Positions 34,314-43,360 of a stretch of 64,000 nucleotides of DNA are shown here, in pieces. The position numbers and the translations under genes are program-made. Position 1 is the first letter of the stretch; each line of letters begins with the position of its first letter. Location of the stretch: assembly GCA_020832545.1 (NCBI GenBank), contig JAFIEK010000006.1, positions 62,001 to 126,000 of the forward strand, in the 5' to 3' direction. The notes beneath the pieces were generated by a model. The model saw only the letters and a list, made by a program, of their open reading frames with translations. It did no database searches and was not told the DNA's origin. Source of the DNA: Pararhodobacter sp. (GTDB lineage: Bacteria > Pseudomonadota > Alphaproteobacteria > Rhodobacterales > Rhodobacteraceae).

Positions 34314-34688
34314 ATGAAATTCCTTCTTCGCTTTCTCACCTGGTGGAACGGCCAGACCTTTGGCACCCAGTTTCACACCTGGCGCAAAGGGGTCCGGGTG
34401 GGCGAGGATGATCAGGGCAACATCTACTATCAGACCGCCGACGGCAAACGCCGCTGGGTGATCTTCAATGGTGAGATGGAGGCAAGTCGCGTCAGCCCCG
34501 TCTGGCACGGCTGGCTGCACCACACCTGGGATGAGCCGCCGACAGAAATGCCTGTCACGCCCCATGCCTGGGAAAAGCCGCATGTCGAGAACCTGACCGG
34601 CACGCCGCGGGCCTATGCGCCCGCCGGTTCGCTGCGCCATGTGCGCCCGGTGGAACGGCGCGATTACGAGGCGTGGCAGCCAGAATGA
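34314..34688 (+). CDS. Complex I accessory subunit, NDUFA12 (17.2 kDa) family
   Basis: 124 residues. The N-terminal [38 protein letters not shown] and [13 protein letters not shown] are hallmark segments of the NDUFA12/B17.2 family, an accessory subunit of NADH:ubiquinone oxidoreductase found in mitochondria and alphaproteobacteria. It lies on the peripheral arm near the iron-sulfur subunits. Its presence is one of the arguments for an alphaproteobacterial origin. It precedes mlaD by 41 bases. Confidence 0.93.
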   Translation: MKFLLRFLTWWNGQTFGTQFHTWRKGVRVGEDDQGNIYYQTADGKRRWVIFNGEMEASRVSPVWHGWLHHTWDEPPTEMPVTPHAWEKPHVENLTGTPRAYAPAGSLRHVRPVERRDYEAWQPE

Positions 34689-34729
34689 CCTCACGTCCCG
34701 CCACCTGCCTGTACCGGAGCCGTTGACCC

Positions 34730-35182
34730 ATGGCCTATCGCAGCTGGGAAATCGCGCTCGGTGGGGTGGTGCTGGCGGTGGCATTGGCATTTGCCGCATT
34801 CGCCGTGCAAAGCACCGGCACCCGGCTCAGCGCCCCGTCGGGGTATGAACTGAGCGCCTCGTTCCGTTCAGCCGAGGGGGTGCGCGCAGGCACCGAGGTG
34901 CGGATCGGCGGAGTGCGGGTGGGTACGGTCAGTCGCATGGCGCTGGACCCTGAGAGCTTTCGCGCAACGGTATCGGTGCTGATCGACCAAAGCCTCAGCC
35001 TGCCCGATGACAGCACCATTCAGGTGGCCTCGGAAGGGTTGCTGGGCGGCACCTTCATCGAAATCCTGCCCGGCGGCTCGCCCTTTGATCTGGAGCCGGG
35101 GGCGATGTTTCAAGATACCCAAAGCTCGATCAGCCTTGTGCAACTGATGATGCGGTTCGTCACCGGATCGGGGGACGAATGA
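34730..35182 (+). CDS. mlaD: Phospholipid-transport MCE protein MlaD
   Basis: 150 residues. One N-terminal membrane helix (WEIALGGVVLAVALAFAAFAV) is followed by a single MCE domain with YELSASFRSAEGVRAGTEVRIGGVRVGTV and the later VASEGLLGGTFIEILPGG. MlaD forms a hexameric ring with the MlaFEB ABC transporter and moves phospholipids between membranes. The rest of the mla genes are not here. It overlaps the DUF2155 gene by four bases. Confidence 0.9.
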   Translation: MAYRSWEIALGGVVLAVALAFAAFAVQSTGTRLSAPSGYELSASFRSAEGVRAGTEVRIGGVRVGTVSRMALDPESFRATVSVLIDQSLSLPDDSTIQVASEGLLGGTFIEILPGGSPFDLEPGAMFQDTQSSISLVQLMMRFVTGSGDE

Positions 35183-35568
35183 CCTTGCGAATGACCTTCT
35201 GCGCCACCCTTGTCGCCAGCCTTCTGGCGGTCACCGCGCTGTCGCAGCCCGGTGTCGCCCAGTCCGAGGGGCCGACCATCGCATCAAGCGATGGGGTCAA
35301 TCTGCGCGGGCTCGACAAGTTATCGGGCACGTCCACCGATCTGCCGGTGTCGGTGGGTGAGACGGTCAGCTATGGCCGTATGGAAATTGCGCTGCTGGCG
35401 TGCCGCTACCCTGCCGAGAACCCCGAGGCCGAGGCCTTTGCCTTTCTGGAAATCACCAGTGAGGTGAACGGCGAGCGGCTGTTTTACGGCTGGATGATCG
35501 CCTCAAGCCCGGCGCTGAACGCGCTCGATCATGCGCGCTATGATGTCTGGGTGATGGGCTGCCAGTAG
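35179..35568 (+). CDS. Secreted DUF2155-family protein
   Basis: 129 residues with a signal peptide (cleavage near GVAQ-SEGP). The mature part has LRGLDKLSGTSTDLPVSVGETVSYGRMEIALLACRYPAENPEAEAFAFLEI and ends WVMGCQ; the conserved cysteines may form a disulfide. DUF2155 proteins accompany mlaD and complex I accessory genes in this order across Rhodobacterales; function is unknown. Its last 31 bases overlap the end of aat on the other strand. Confidence 0.85.
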   Translation: MTLRMTFCATLVASLLAVTALSQPGVAQSEGPTIASSDGVNLRGLDKLSGTSTDLPVSVGETVSYGRMEIALLACRYPAENPEAEAFAFLEITSEVNGERLFYGWMIASSPALNALDHARYDVWVMGCQ

Positions 35569-36188
35569 GCACCGTTCGAGGCCTGCGGGTTTGACGGGGC
35601 AAAGGCGCAGGCGTGATCCGCATGAATCTCCAGCGCACCCTCCAATTGGCGCATATAGCGCGCGCCGCTGATCTCGATCCCGCCGAGGCTGGCCAGATGC
35701 GGGGTCAGATACTGGGTGTCCAGCAGCACAAAACCGCCCCGCCGCAGCCGTGCTACCAGCTCAGCCAGCGCCAGTTTTGACCCGTCAGTGCGGCGCGATA
35801 CCATGCTCTCGGCGAAAAACACGCCGCGCAGGGCCAGCCCGTAGACTCCGCCCGCCAGCGCCCCGTCGCTGCTGCGCACCTCAACCGAATGCGCCAGCCC
35901 CAGCGCGTGCAGTTCGGTGAAGACCCGCGCGATATCGGGGTTGATCCAGGTCTCGGCCCGGTCGGCGCAAGCGGCCAGAACCTCGGCAAACCCGGTATCG
36001 CAGGAAAAGACCCAGTCACAGCGCCGCAGGCTGCGCCGCAACGAGCGTGACACATGAAACCGATCCAACGGAAGAATACCGCGCTGGCGGGGCTGAAACC
36101 AGTGCAGTTGCGCGGCCTCGGCGGATTCGGCCATGGGGAACAGCCCTGAGGCATAGGCCCGCACGATCAGCGATGGGGTCAGTTCCAC
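35538..36188 (-). CDS. aat: Leucyl/phenylalanyl-tRNA-protein transferase
   Basis: 216 residues. ELTPSLIVRAYASGLFPMAES and WFQPRQRGILPLDRFHVSRSLRR at the N-terminus, with GGVYGLALRGVFFAESMVSR and LLDTQYLTPHLASLGGIEI in the GNAT-like core, identify Aat. It adds Leu or Phe to proteins with N-terminal Lys/Arg, creating N-degrons read by ClpS and degraded by ClpAP (clpP itself lies at 54571). The 3' end overlaps the DUF2155 gene by 31 bases. Confidence 0.95.
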   Translation of the reverse strand: MELTPSLIVRAYASGLFPMAESAEAAQLHWFQPRQRGILPLDRFHVSRSLRRSLRRCDWVFSCDTGFAEVLAACADRAETWINPDIARVFTELHALGLAHSVEVRSSDGALAGGVYGLALRGVFFAESMVSRRTDGSKLALAELVARLRRGGFVLLDTQYLTPHLASLGGIEISGARYMRQLEGALEIHADHACAFAPSNPQASNGAYWQPITQTS

Positions 36189-36242
36189 GCCTGCCTCCTG
36201 CCCAACCTGTTCAGGACCAGCCTTCTCTGCGCCGGACCCGGG

Positions 36243-37586
36243 TCAGAGGGATTCAGCCAGAAAGTTCTCCAGCCAGTGGATATTGTATGAACCCTCGCGG
36301 ATCGCCTCTTGTTCCAGCAGCGCGAAGAACAGCGGCACTGTGGTGTCGATCCCGTCGATGATCAACTCGCCCAACGCGCGGCGCAGACGCGCCAGCGCCT
36401 CGGGGCGGTCGCGGCCATGGACGATCAGCTTGGCCACCAGACTGTCGTAATAGGGCGGGATACGGTAGCCGCCATAAAGCGCCGAATCCATCCGCACCCC
36501 CAACCCGCCGGGGGCGTGAAAGGTTTTCACCACGCCGGGGCAGGGCGAAAAGTTGGGCAACTTCTCGGCGTTGATCCGCACCTCGATGGCGTGGCCGTTG
36601 ATCACCAGATCATCCTGCGTGAACGACAAAGGCAGCCCGGCGGCAACGCGGATCTGTTCGCGCACCAGATCGACGCCGAAAATGGCCTCGGTCACCGGGT
36701 GTTCGACCTGAAGGCGGGTGTTCATCTCGATGAAATAGAACTCGCCATCCTCATACAGAAATTCGACAGTTCCCGCGCCCGAATAGCCGATCTCGGCCAT
36801 CGCACGTGCGCAGATGTCGCCAATGCGCGCGCGTTCCTCGGGGCTGATCGAGGGGCCCGGGGCCTCTTCCAGCACTTTCTGGTGGCGGCGTTGCAGTGAA
36901 CAGTCACGCTCGCCCAGATGCACGGCATTGCCTTTACCGTCGCCAAAAATCTGGATCTCGATATGGCGCGGCTTTTGCAGATATTTCTCGATATAGACCT
37001 CATCGTTGCCGAAGGCCGATTTGGCCTCGGCCCGTGCGGTGCGGAAAGCCACTTCCAGTTCGGTCTCGGATTTGGCGACTTTCATGCCGCGCCCGCCGCC
37101 GCCCGCCGTCGCCTTGATGATCACCGGATAGCCCATGTCCCCGGCCACCGTCCTGGCGGTTTCAAAATCGGCCACGCCACCCTCGGACCCCGGGACCACC
37201 GGAATCCCCAGCGCCTTGGCGGTTTCCTTGGCGGTGATCTTGTCGCCCATCAGCCGGATATGCGCAGCCGAGGGGCCGATGAAGGTCAGGTCATGGTCTT
37301 CGACGATCTGAACGAAACTGGCATTCTCCGACATGAATCCATAGCCCGGATGGATCGCCTCGGCCCCCGAAATCTCGCAGGCCGAGATGATGGCGGGAAC
37401 GCTGAGGTAGCTTTCGACCGAGGGCGCGGGGCCGATGCAGATTGCCTCGTCGGCCATGCGTACATGCATCGCGTCGCTGTCGGCGGTGGAATGCACAGCG
37501 ACCGATGCGATATCCATCTCGCGGCAGGCGCGGATGACGCGCAGGGCAATCTCGCCCCGGTTCGCGATAAGGATCTTCTTGAACAT
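36243..37586 (-). CDS. accC: Acetyl-CoA carboxylase, biotin carboxylase subunit
   Basis: 447 residues. [20 protein letters not shown] opens it; the glycine-rich loop is GGGGRG (162-167), followed by [23 protein letters not shown] (from 223) and [16 protein letters not shown]. This is the housekeeping enzyme of fatty-acid synthesis, adjacent to accB, in contrast to the accessory biotin carboxylase at 6182. It lies 10 bases downstream of accB. Confidence 0.96.
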   Translation of the reverse strand: MFKKILIANRGEIALRVIRACREMDIASVAVHSTADSDAMHVRMADEAICIGPAPSVESYLSVPAIISACEISGAEAIHPGYGFMSENASFVQIVEDHDLTFIGPSAAHIRLMGDKITAKETAKALGIPVVPGSEGGVADFETARTVAGDMGYPVIIKATAGGGGRGMKVAKSETELEVAFRTARAEAKSAFGNDEVYIEKYLQKPRHIEIQIFGDGKGNAVHLGERDCSLQRRHQKVLEEAPGPSISPEERARIGDICARAMAEIGYSGAGTVEFLYEDGEFYFIEMNTRLQVEHPVTEAIFGVDLVREQIRVAAGLPLSFTQDDLVINGHAIEVRINAEKLPNFSPCPGVVKTFHAPGGLGVRMDSALYGGYRIPPYYDSLVAKLIVHGRDRPEALARLRRALGELIIDGIDTTVPLFFALLEQEAIREGSYNIHWLENFLAESL

Positions 37587-37596
37587 GCGCCCTGCC

Positions 37597-38091
37597 TTAT
37601 TCGATGATCATCAAGGGCGCGCCGTATTCGACCGCCGTGCCATCGCTGACGAGTATACGCTTGACCACACCCGAATGCGGGGCGGGAATGTGGTTCATGG
37701 TTTTCATCGCCTCGATGATCATCAGCGTCTGACCGGCAGTCACCTGAGTGCCCACGCTGACAAACGGGTCTGCCCCGGGTTCGGCTGCCAGATAGGCGGT
37801 GCCCACCATCGGCGAGGCGACCGCGCCGGGGTGATCTGCCGGATCGGACGGAGCCGCTGTGGCGGCGGGCGCGGGGGCCGCGGCTGCGGGCGCGGGGGCT
37901 GCACCTGACGGGGCTGAGGCGGCGTGATGGACATTGGTCACTGCGGCGGGTTGTTTGCACACCCGCACGCTCAGCGTGTCGTTTTCGCCATATTCGCGGT
38001 CTACCGCGATCTCGGTAAGGTCATTTGCATTGAGCAGTTCGGCGAGGGCCTGGATAAAGGCCACATCGGCCGACGCGTGATCTTTGGTCAT
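37597..38091 (-). CDS. accB: Acetyl-CoA carboxylase, biotin carboxyl carrier protein
   Basis: 164 residues. An N-terminal helical segment ([20 protein letters not shown]) leads to a long Ala/Pro-rich linker and a C-terminal biotinyl domain with K130 in [16 protein letters not shown]. It carries the carboxyl group between AccC and the AccAD transferase. A good sigma-70-like promoter lies 54 bases or so before the start, and the gene diverges from a ScfR-like regulator. Confidence 0.95.
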   Translation of the reverse strand: MTKDHASADVAFIQALAELLNANDLTEIAVDREYGENDTLSVRVCKQPAAVTNVHHAASAPSGAAPAPAAAAPAPAATAAPSDPADHPGAVASPMVGTAYLAAEPGADPFVSVGTQVTAGQTLMIIEAMKTMNHIPAPHSGVVKRILVSDGTAVEYGAPLMIIE

Positions 38092-38151
38092 TGCCGTCCT
38101 CGTTTGGGCTGGGCCGCGTCAGATGCGCGCGCTCCGTTTTTTGTTCGCGCG

Positions 38152-38180
38152 GTTATACGTCAGCCAACCCTACGTGAAAA
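38152..38180 (-). promoter_or_regulatory. Candidate sigma-70 promoter of accBC
   Basis: On the minus strand TTTTCA (38180-38175) and TATAAC (38157-38152) are separated by 17 bases; the -10 matches consensus at five of six positions. Transcription would start near 38145, giving a leader of about 50 bases before accB. Confidence 0.5.
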
Positions 38181-38271
38181 GCGCCAAATCTTCCATATGG
38201 TGCGCGCCCAGACGGGCTGGCCTTGCCGGTTGCGCCGCTGCATGCTGTAAACGAGGTGTCAGGAGGGGCCG

Positions 38272-39627
38272 ATGCCCAGAACCACGCTTTACGGCACACG
38301 CATCCGGGCGATGCGGCTGGCGCGCGACCTGTCGCAGGCCGATCTGGCGCGCGGCGCAGGGGTTTCGCCGTCGTATCTGAACCTGATCGAACACAATCGC
38401 CGCCGTGTTCCGGGCCCGCTTTTGGCGGCGATTGCGGGTGCGCTTGGCATCGCACCTGAGATACTGACCGAGGATGGCGGCGATTCCCTGCTGGAGGCAT
38501 TGCGCGCCACCGCCGCCATGACCAGCGCCGACCCGCCGCCTGAACTGGACCGGGTTGAGGAATTCGCGGGCCGCTTTCCGGGCTGGGCAGCGCATCTGGC
38601 CGCCTTGCAGACCCGCGCAGAAGCGCAAGAGCGCATCATCGAGCGGCTGAGCGACCGGATGGCGCATGATCCCAACCTGTCCGAAGCCTTGCATGAGATT
38701 GTGTCAGCGGTGACGGCGGTGCAGTCCACGGCGGCCATTCTGGCGGAAACTGATGATCTTGAGCGTGTCTGGCTGGACCGGTTTCACCACAATATCCACA
38801 GCGATTCCGTGCGTCTGGCCACGGCCGCCGAGGCGCTGGTGGCCTATCTTGATGTCGCCGCCGAGGAAACCGGCCTCGCCGCCCCACAGGAAGAGTTGGA
38901 AAGCTGGCTTGCGCGACAGGCATTTCATGTGGCTGCGCTGGAGGGGGGGGAAAAGGCACCGGGCGAGACAGCGGCACTGGCGGGACTGACCGAGGACCAG
39001 CCGGAACTGGCCTCGCACGCTGCGCGGGCACTGGCGCGGGGCTGGCTGGAGCGCGCGCAGGACGATGCGCGCGCGTTGCCGCTGGAACGGCTGGTCCCGG
39101 CCCTGAGCGCGATGGTGGCCAGTGGCGCGGGGTTCCGCCCTGAGGATCTGGCGCGCCAATTCGAGGTTGCTCTGCCGCGCCTTTTTCGCCGTCTGGCCAG
39201 CCTGCCGCCGGTGCCCGGTGTGCCGCGCTTTGGCCTGGTGGTCTGTGACGGGTCCGGCACGCTGACCTTTCGCCGCCCGGTCGAGGGGTTTGCCCTGCCG
39301 CGATTTGGCGGGGCCTGCCCGGTCTGGCCGCTGTTTCCTGCGCTGATGCAGCCGGGCCGCCCGATCCGCGCCGTGCTGGAAACCGCCAGCCGCCCGGTGC
39401 ATCGCTTTCTCGCCCATGCCGTGGCCGAGCCGGTGGGTGCGGCGCGGTTTGACCCGCCGCTGGCATGGGAGGCCAGCATGCTTCTGACACCGGCCACCCC
39501 GCAGATGCTGCCCGCAGCTGACGACGCATCAATGCGGCCGGGCGCGCTGCCCGTGGGGTCAAGTTGTCGGGTGTGTTTCCGCGCCGACTGTGTGGCCCGG
39601 CGAGAGCCCTCTATCCTGGCCAGTTGA
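38272..39627 (+). CDS. XRE-family short-chain fatty acyl regulator, ScfR-like
   Basis: 451 residues with AGGAGGGG before the ATG. The N-terminal helix-turn-helix is YGTRIRAMRLARDLSQADLARGAGVSPSYLNLIEHNRR. The central region is mostly helical, and the C-terminus ends GSSCRVCFRADCVARREPSIL, a cysteine cluster typical of the DUF2083 domain of ScfR/RamB regulators, which sense short-chain acyl-CoAs and control acetate, propionate or glyoxylate metabolism. Its position opposite accBC suggests a link to acyl-CoA metabolism, but control of accBC is only inference. Confidence 0.82.
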   Translation: MPRTTLYGTRIRAMRLARDLSQADLARGAGVSPSYLNLIEHNRRRVPGPLLAAIAGALGIAPEILTEDGGDSLLEALRATAAMTSADPPPELDRVEEFAGRFPGWAAHLAALQTRAEAQERIIERLSDRMAHDPNLSEALHEIVSAVTAVQSTAAILAETDDLERVWLDRFHHNIHSDSVRLATAAEALVAYLDVAAEETGLAAPQEELESWLARQAFHVAALEGGEKAPGETAALAGLTEDQPELASHAARALARGWLERAQDDARALPLERLVPALSAMVASGAGFRPEDLARQFEVALPRLFRRLASLPPVPGVPRFGLVVCDGSGTLTFRRPVEGFALPRFGGACPVWPLFPALMQPGRPIRAVLETASRPVHRFLAHAVAEPVGAARFDPPLAWEASMLLTPATPQMLPAADDASMRPGALPVGSSCRVCFRADCVARREPSILAS

Positions 39628-39684
39628 CACCCCCGGCGCGGTGTTACGGGCCGGGGCCCATTAACTGTCATTCTGACTGTGGCT

Positions 39685-39713
39685 TTGACAGCGCGGCGAA
39701 ATCCCGCGATAGT
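39685..39713 (+). promoter_or_regulatory. Sigma-70 promoter of the receiver/kinase operon
   Basis: A perfect TTGACA (39685-39690) lies 17 bases from GATAGT (39708-39713). It is placed about 40 bases before the receiver gene start and just after the ScfR-like gene. This is the best promoter match I saw in the window. Confidence 0.62.
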
Positions 39714-39759
39714 CCATGCCAGAGGGTCATCGCGATCTTCGCCGGGGGAGGGCGATCGC

Positions 39760-40230
39760 ATGGATCAGGAGAGTGGCGGTCCGCCGGACGTGTCGCGACC
39801 CGCCGGAAACGGTGCGGTGACAGAATCGGGGGCGGCAGTGTCCGGGCCGCGTGGGCAGGGCGGCGGCCGCGCCGTGCTTGTGATTGAAGATGAGCCCAAC
39901 ATTTCTGAAGCGATCCGCTTTATCCTGCGCCGTGATGGCTGGATGGTGATGACCCATGCCGACGGGCACGACGCGCTTGACAAGATCGAGGCTGTGCGGC
40001 CGGCTTTGGTGATCCTGGATGTCATGCTGCCCGGGCGCAGCGGGTTCGAGATCTTGCGGGCGATGCGCGAACTTGCGGCCCTGCGTTTGGTGCCGGTGCT
40101 GATGCTGACTGCCAAGGGCCAGAGCGCTGACCGCGATCTGGCCATGCAGGCAGGGGCGTCGCTGTTCATGGCCAAACCGTTTTCCAACACTGAACTGCTG
40201 GCCTCGGTGCGCCAGCTTGTGGGCGCATGA
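39760..40230 (+). CDS. Receiver-only response regulator
   Basis: 156 residues from the ATG at 39760, preceded by GGGGGAGGG. After a ~35-residue Gly/Pro-rich leader comes a full receiver domain: acidic pocket VIEDEP, phospho-acceptor D87 in LVILDVMLPGRSGFE, the LMLTAKGQ threonine and the FMAKPFS lysine. It ends right after the receiver, so there is no DNA-binding or enzyme output. It probably acts by protein contact or as a phosphate relay. It overlaps the next gene by four bases and is in one unit with the kinase at 40583. Confidence 0.88.
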   Translation: MDQESGGPPDVSRPAGNGAVTESGAAVSGPRGQGGGRAVLVIEDEPNISEAIRFILRRDGWMVMTHADGHDALDKIEAVRPALVILDVMLPGRSGFEILRAMRELAALRLVPVLMLTAKGQSADRDLAMQAGASLFMAKPFSNTELLASVRQLVGA

Positions 40231-40586
40231 CGCTGCCGCGCGGCCCGATGTTTGTCGAGCGCGCGTCCTATCGCCGCCGCCGTCTTATGGATGGTGCGCG
40301 CATTCTGCCGATGGCGGGCTTTGCGCTGTGCATGCTGCCGGTCCTCTGGACCGATGCAGCCGGGGCGAATGTCGCGGCCGAGGCGGTCTATCTGTTCGTT
40401 TTGTGGTGCGGGTTGATTGTGGTGGCCGCCGTTCTGGCGCGCCCGCTGCGCAGCGGGCTTCAGCGTGATGCGCCTCTTGATGCGGTCACGGGCGCGACGC
40501 CCCCTGCACAAGAACCAACCGGCGCCACACCGCAGGAACGCGGTACACAATGGCCAGAGGAAAGGCCGGCGGAGCCACCGCGATGA
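40227..40586 (+). CDS. Small membrane protein of the signalling operon
   Basis: 119 residues with two hydrophobic helices (around ARILPMAGFALCMLPVLWT and AVYLFVLWCGLIVVAAVLA) and a hydrophilic Pro/Glu-rich tail of about 40 residues. I recognise no family. Four-base overlaps with both the receiver and the kinase genes make it an obligate part of the operon, perhaps a kinase partner or assembly factor. Confidence 0.65.
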   Translation: MTLPRGPMFVERASYRRRRLMDGARILPMAGFALCMLPVLWTDAAGANVAAEAVYLFVLWCGLIVVAAVLARPLRSGLQRDAPLDAVTGATPPAQEPTGATPQERGTQWPEERPAEPPR

Positions 40587-43351
40587 TGTTCAATCTGCTC
40601 ATCTTCGCCTCGCTTGCCTATGTGATCTTTCTCTTTGCCATCGCCTTTTTCGCCGAGCGCCGCGCCGAGACATTGCGCGCCTCCGGGCGGAGCCCGCGCT
40701 TTCTGCGCTCGCCGCTGGTCTATACGCTGTCGCTGTCGGTCTATTGTACCGCCTGGACCTTTTATGGCGCGGTCGGCTATGCGGCGCGCTCAGGGCTTGA
40801 GTTCATGACGATCTACCTGGGGCCGACGCTGGTATTCGTCGGCTGGTGGTGGCTCTTGCGCAAGCTGGTGCGGGTGGCCAAGGCGCAGCGTGTGACATCG
40901 ATCGCCGACCTGATCGCCTCGCGCTATGGCAAGTCCAATGCGGTGGGGGTGATTGTCACGCTCTTGGCCGTGGCGGCGGCCACGCCCTATATTGCGCTGC
41001 AACTGCAATCCATCTCATTGTCGTTCAACGCCTTTACCGAGGATCAGCCGGTCGCACCGCGGCAGTTGGCGCTGTACGTGGCGGCGGGGCTGGCGCTGTT
41101 CACCATCCTTTTCGGCACCCGCAATCTGGATGCCAATGAGCAGCACCACGGCGTGGTGACAGCGATTGCCGTCGAGGCGGTGGTCAAGCTGGTGGCGCTG
41201 CTGGCAGTTGGGGCTTTCGTGGTCTGGGGGCTGGCCGATGGCCCGGCCGATATCATCGCCCGCATCTCCGCCGCTGCCCGACCGGAATGGGAGATCCAGC
41301 CAAACCGCTGGGTGGGGCTGACACTTTTGTCGGCCATCGCCATCGTGACGCTGCCGCGCATGTTTCAGGTGCTGGTGGTCGAAAATTCCGACGAATCGCA
41401 TCTGGCGGCGGCGTCTTGGGCGTTTCCGCTCTATCTGATGCTGATGAGCCTTTTTGTGCTGCCGATCGCAGTCATGGGGCTGGAGATTTTGCCCGAGGGC
41501 ACCAACCCTGACCTGTTCGTGCTGACCCTGCCCAAGGCGCTGGGGCAGGAGGGGCTGGCGATGCTGGCATTTCTGGGCGGGTTCTCGGCGGCGACGTCGA
41601 TGGTGATCATTGCCTCTATCGCGCTGGCCACGATGATTTCCAACCACATTGTCGTGCCACTCTGGCTGGCCTCGCGTGCCGGACAGGGGCAGGGGCAGGG
41701 CGATATGCGCGCGCTGGTGCTGAATGCGCGGCGGCTGTCCATCGGGCTGATCCTGGGGCTGGGGTATCTGTACTTCGCGGTCAGCGGCGGCTCGCGGGCG
41801 CTGGCGGCGATTGGGTTGATTGCCTTTGTCGGCATGGCGCAGGTATTGCCGGCGCTGGTCGGCGCGCTTTACTGGCGCGGGGCCAGCCGGATGGGCGCGG
41901 GGGCCGGGCTGCTGCTAGGCAGCTTTGTGTGGCTTTATGCGCTGTTTCTGCCCTCATTCGGGCCGGATGTGGTGATCAGTGCCACGGTGATGGAGGCAGG
42001 GCCCTTCGGCATCTCATGGCTGCGGCCCTATGCGCTGTTTGGCGTGCTGGGGCTGGACCCGTTGCTGCATGCGCTGTTCTGGTCGCTGGCAATCAACTCC
42101 GTGGCCTTCATTCTGGTGTCACTCTTCAGCTTTCCCAGCCCGGTGGAGCGGGTGCAGGCGGCGCAGTTTGTCAATGTCTTTGATCTGGGCGGGCGGGGCG
42201 ACGTGGCGCTGGCGCCGGGCTGGGTACGCGGCGGCGCACATTCGGAGACCGAGGTCGAAGACCTGCTGATCACCGCGCAACGCCTGATGGGCGCGACCGA
42301 GGCGCAGGCTTTCTTTCAGGCCGAGGCACTGACCCAGGGCAAGGGCGGCTATCTGCCGGATCCCACGCCTGAATTTCTGGACCGGCTGGAGCGTGAACTG
42401 GCGGGGTCGGTGGGCACGGCCACGGCGCATGCGATGATCGTGCAGATATCGGGTGCCAGCCATGTATCGGTTGCCGACCTGATGGCGGTTGCGTCAGAAG
42501 CGGCGCAGATCATGGAGCATTCGGCGCAGCTTGAGGCCAAATCCGAGGAACTGGCCCGCACCGCGCGCCAGTTGCGCGAGGCCAATGAGATGCTGCAGAA
42601 GCTGAGCGTGCAAAAGGACAGCTTTCTGTCGCAGATCAGCCATGAACTGCGCACGCCCATGACCTCGATCCGCGCGTTCTCGGAAATCCTGATGGACGAG
42701 GAGGGGGTAGAGCGCGATGAGCGGATCAAATACGCCGGGATCATCCATGATGAAAGCATACGCCTGACCCGGCTGCTGGATGATCTGCTGGATCTGAGTG
42801 TGCTGGAGAACGGGCAGGTCAATCTGGATATTCAGACGGCCACGCTGTCGGTGCTTCTGGATCGCGCCTTGCAGGCCTCCAACTCGGTTCAGCCGGGGCG
42901 CAAGTTCACCATCCTGCGGCAGGTTGCGGATGAACAGATCGTGCTGAAAACCGATATCGGGCGGTTGACGCAGGTTTTCATCAATGTGCTGTCGAATTCG
43001 CGCAAGTACTGCGATGCTAGGGATCCGGTGATGCGGATCTCCGCGCGGCGGCGCGCGGGCCGGGTGGTTGTCGATTTCATCGACAATGGTGCGGGCATTC
43101 CGAAGATCAGTCAGGCGCTGATCTTCGAGAAATTCGCGCGGCTGACCGATACCCATCAGGCGGGCGGGGCCGGGCTGGGTCTGGCGATCTGCCGTGAGAT
43201 CATGCACAACCTTGGCGGCGATATTTCCTATGTGCCGGGGCAGGGCGGGGCGGCGTTCCGCGTCAGTTTTCCGGCGGATGTCAGCCGCGTACAGGGCAGG
43301 CGCACGTCCCCCGGCGCGCCGGGCAATCCGGTCGAGCGTGCGGCGCAGTAG
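40583..43351 (+). CDS. Sodium/solute-symporter-like sensor histidine kinase
   Basis: 922 residues starting at the overlapping ATG. The first ~540 form an SLC5-type (sodium:solute symporter) domain with about 13 helices, including LYVAAGLALFTILFGTRN and GGFSAATSMVIIASIALATMISNH. A coiled coil (residues ~650-680) leads to the kinase core: phospho-histidine H687 in ISHELRTPMTSIRAFSEIL, N box FINVLSNSRKY and G boxes DNGAGIP and GGAGLGLAI. CrbS-type kinases have this layout and control acetate use. Here the partner is a receiver-only protein rather than a CrbR-like DNA-binding regulator. The ligand is unknown. Confidence 0.9.
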   Translation: MMFNLLIFASLAYVIFLFAIAFFAERRAETLRASGRSPRFLRSPLVYTLSLSVYCTAWTFYGAVGYAARSGLEFMTIYLGPTLVFVGWWWLLRKLVRVAKAQRVTSIADLIASRYGKSNAVGVIVTLLAVAAATPYIALQLQSISLSFNAFTEDQPVAPRQLALYVAAGLALFTILFGTRNLDANEQHHGVVTAIAVEAVVKLVALLAVGAFVVWGLADGPADIIARISAAARPEWEIQPNRWVGLTLLSAIAIVTLPRMFQVLVVENSDESHLAAASWAFPLYLMLMSLFVLPIAVMGLEILPEGTNPDLFVLTLPKALGQEGLAMLAFLGGFSAATSMVIIASIALATMISNHIVVPLWLASRAGQGQGQGDMRALVLNARRLSIGLILGLGYLYFAVSGGSRALAAIGLIAFVGMAQVLPALVGALYWRGASRMGAGAGLLLGSFVWLYALFLPSFGPDVVISATVMEAGPFGISWLRPYALFGVLGLDPLLHALFWSLAINSVAFILVSLFSFPSPVERVQAAQFVNVFDLGGRGDVALAPGWVRGGAHSETEVEDLLITAQRLMGATEAQAFFQAEALTQGKGGYLPDPTPEFLDRLERELAGSVGTATAHAMIVQISGASHVSVADLMAVASEAAQIMEHSAQLEAKSEELARTARQLREANEMLQKLSVQKDSFLSQISHELRTPMTSIRAFSEILMDEEGVERDERIKYAGIIHDESIRLTRLLDDLLDLSVLENGQVNLDIQTATLSVLLDRALQASNSVQPGRKFTILRQVADEQIVLKTDIGRLTQVFINVLSNSRKYCDARDPVMRISARRRAGRVVVDFIDNGAGIPKISQALIFEKFARLTDTHQAGGAGLGLAICREIMHNLGGDISYVPGQGGAAFRVSFPADVSRVQGRRTSPGAPGNPVERAAQ

Positions 43352-43360
43352 GTCGCACCC

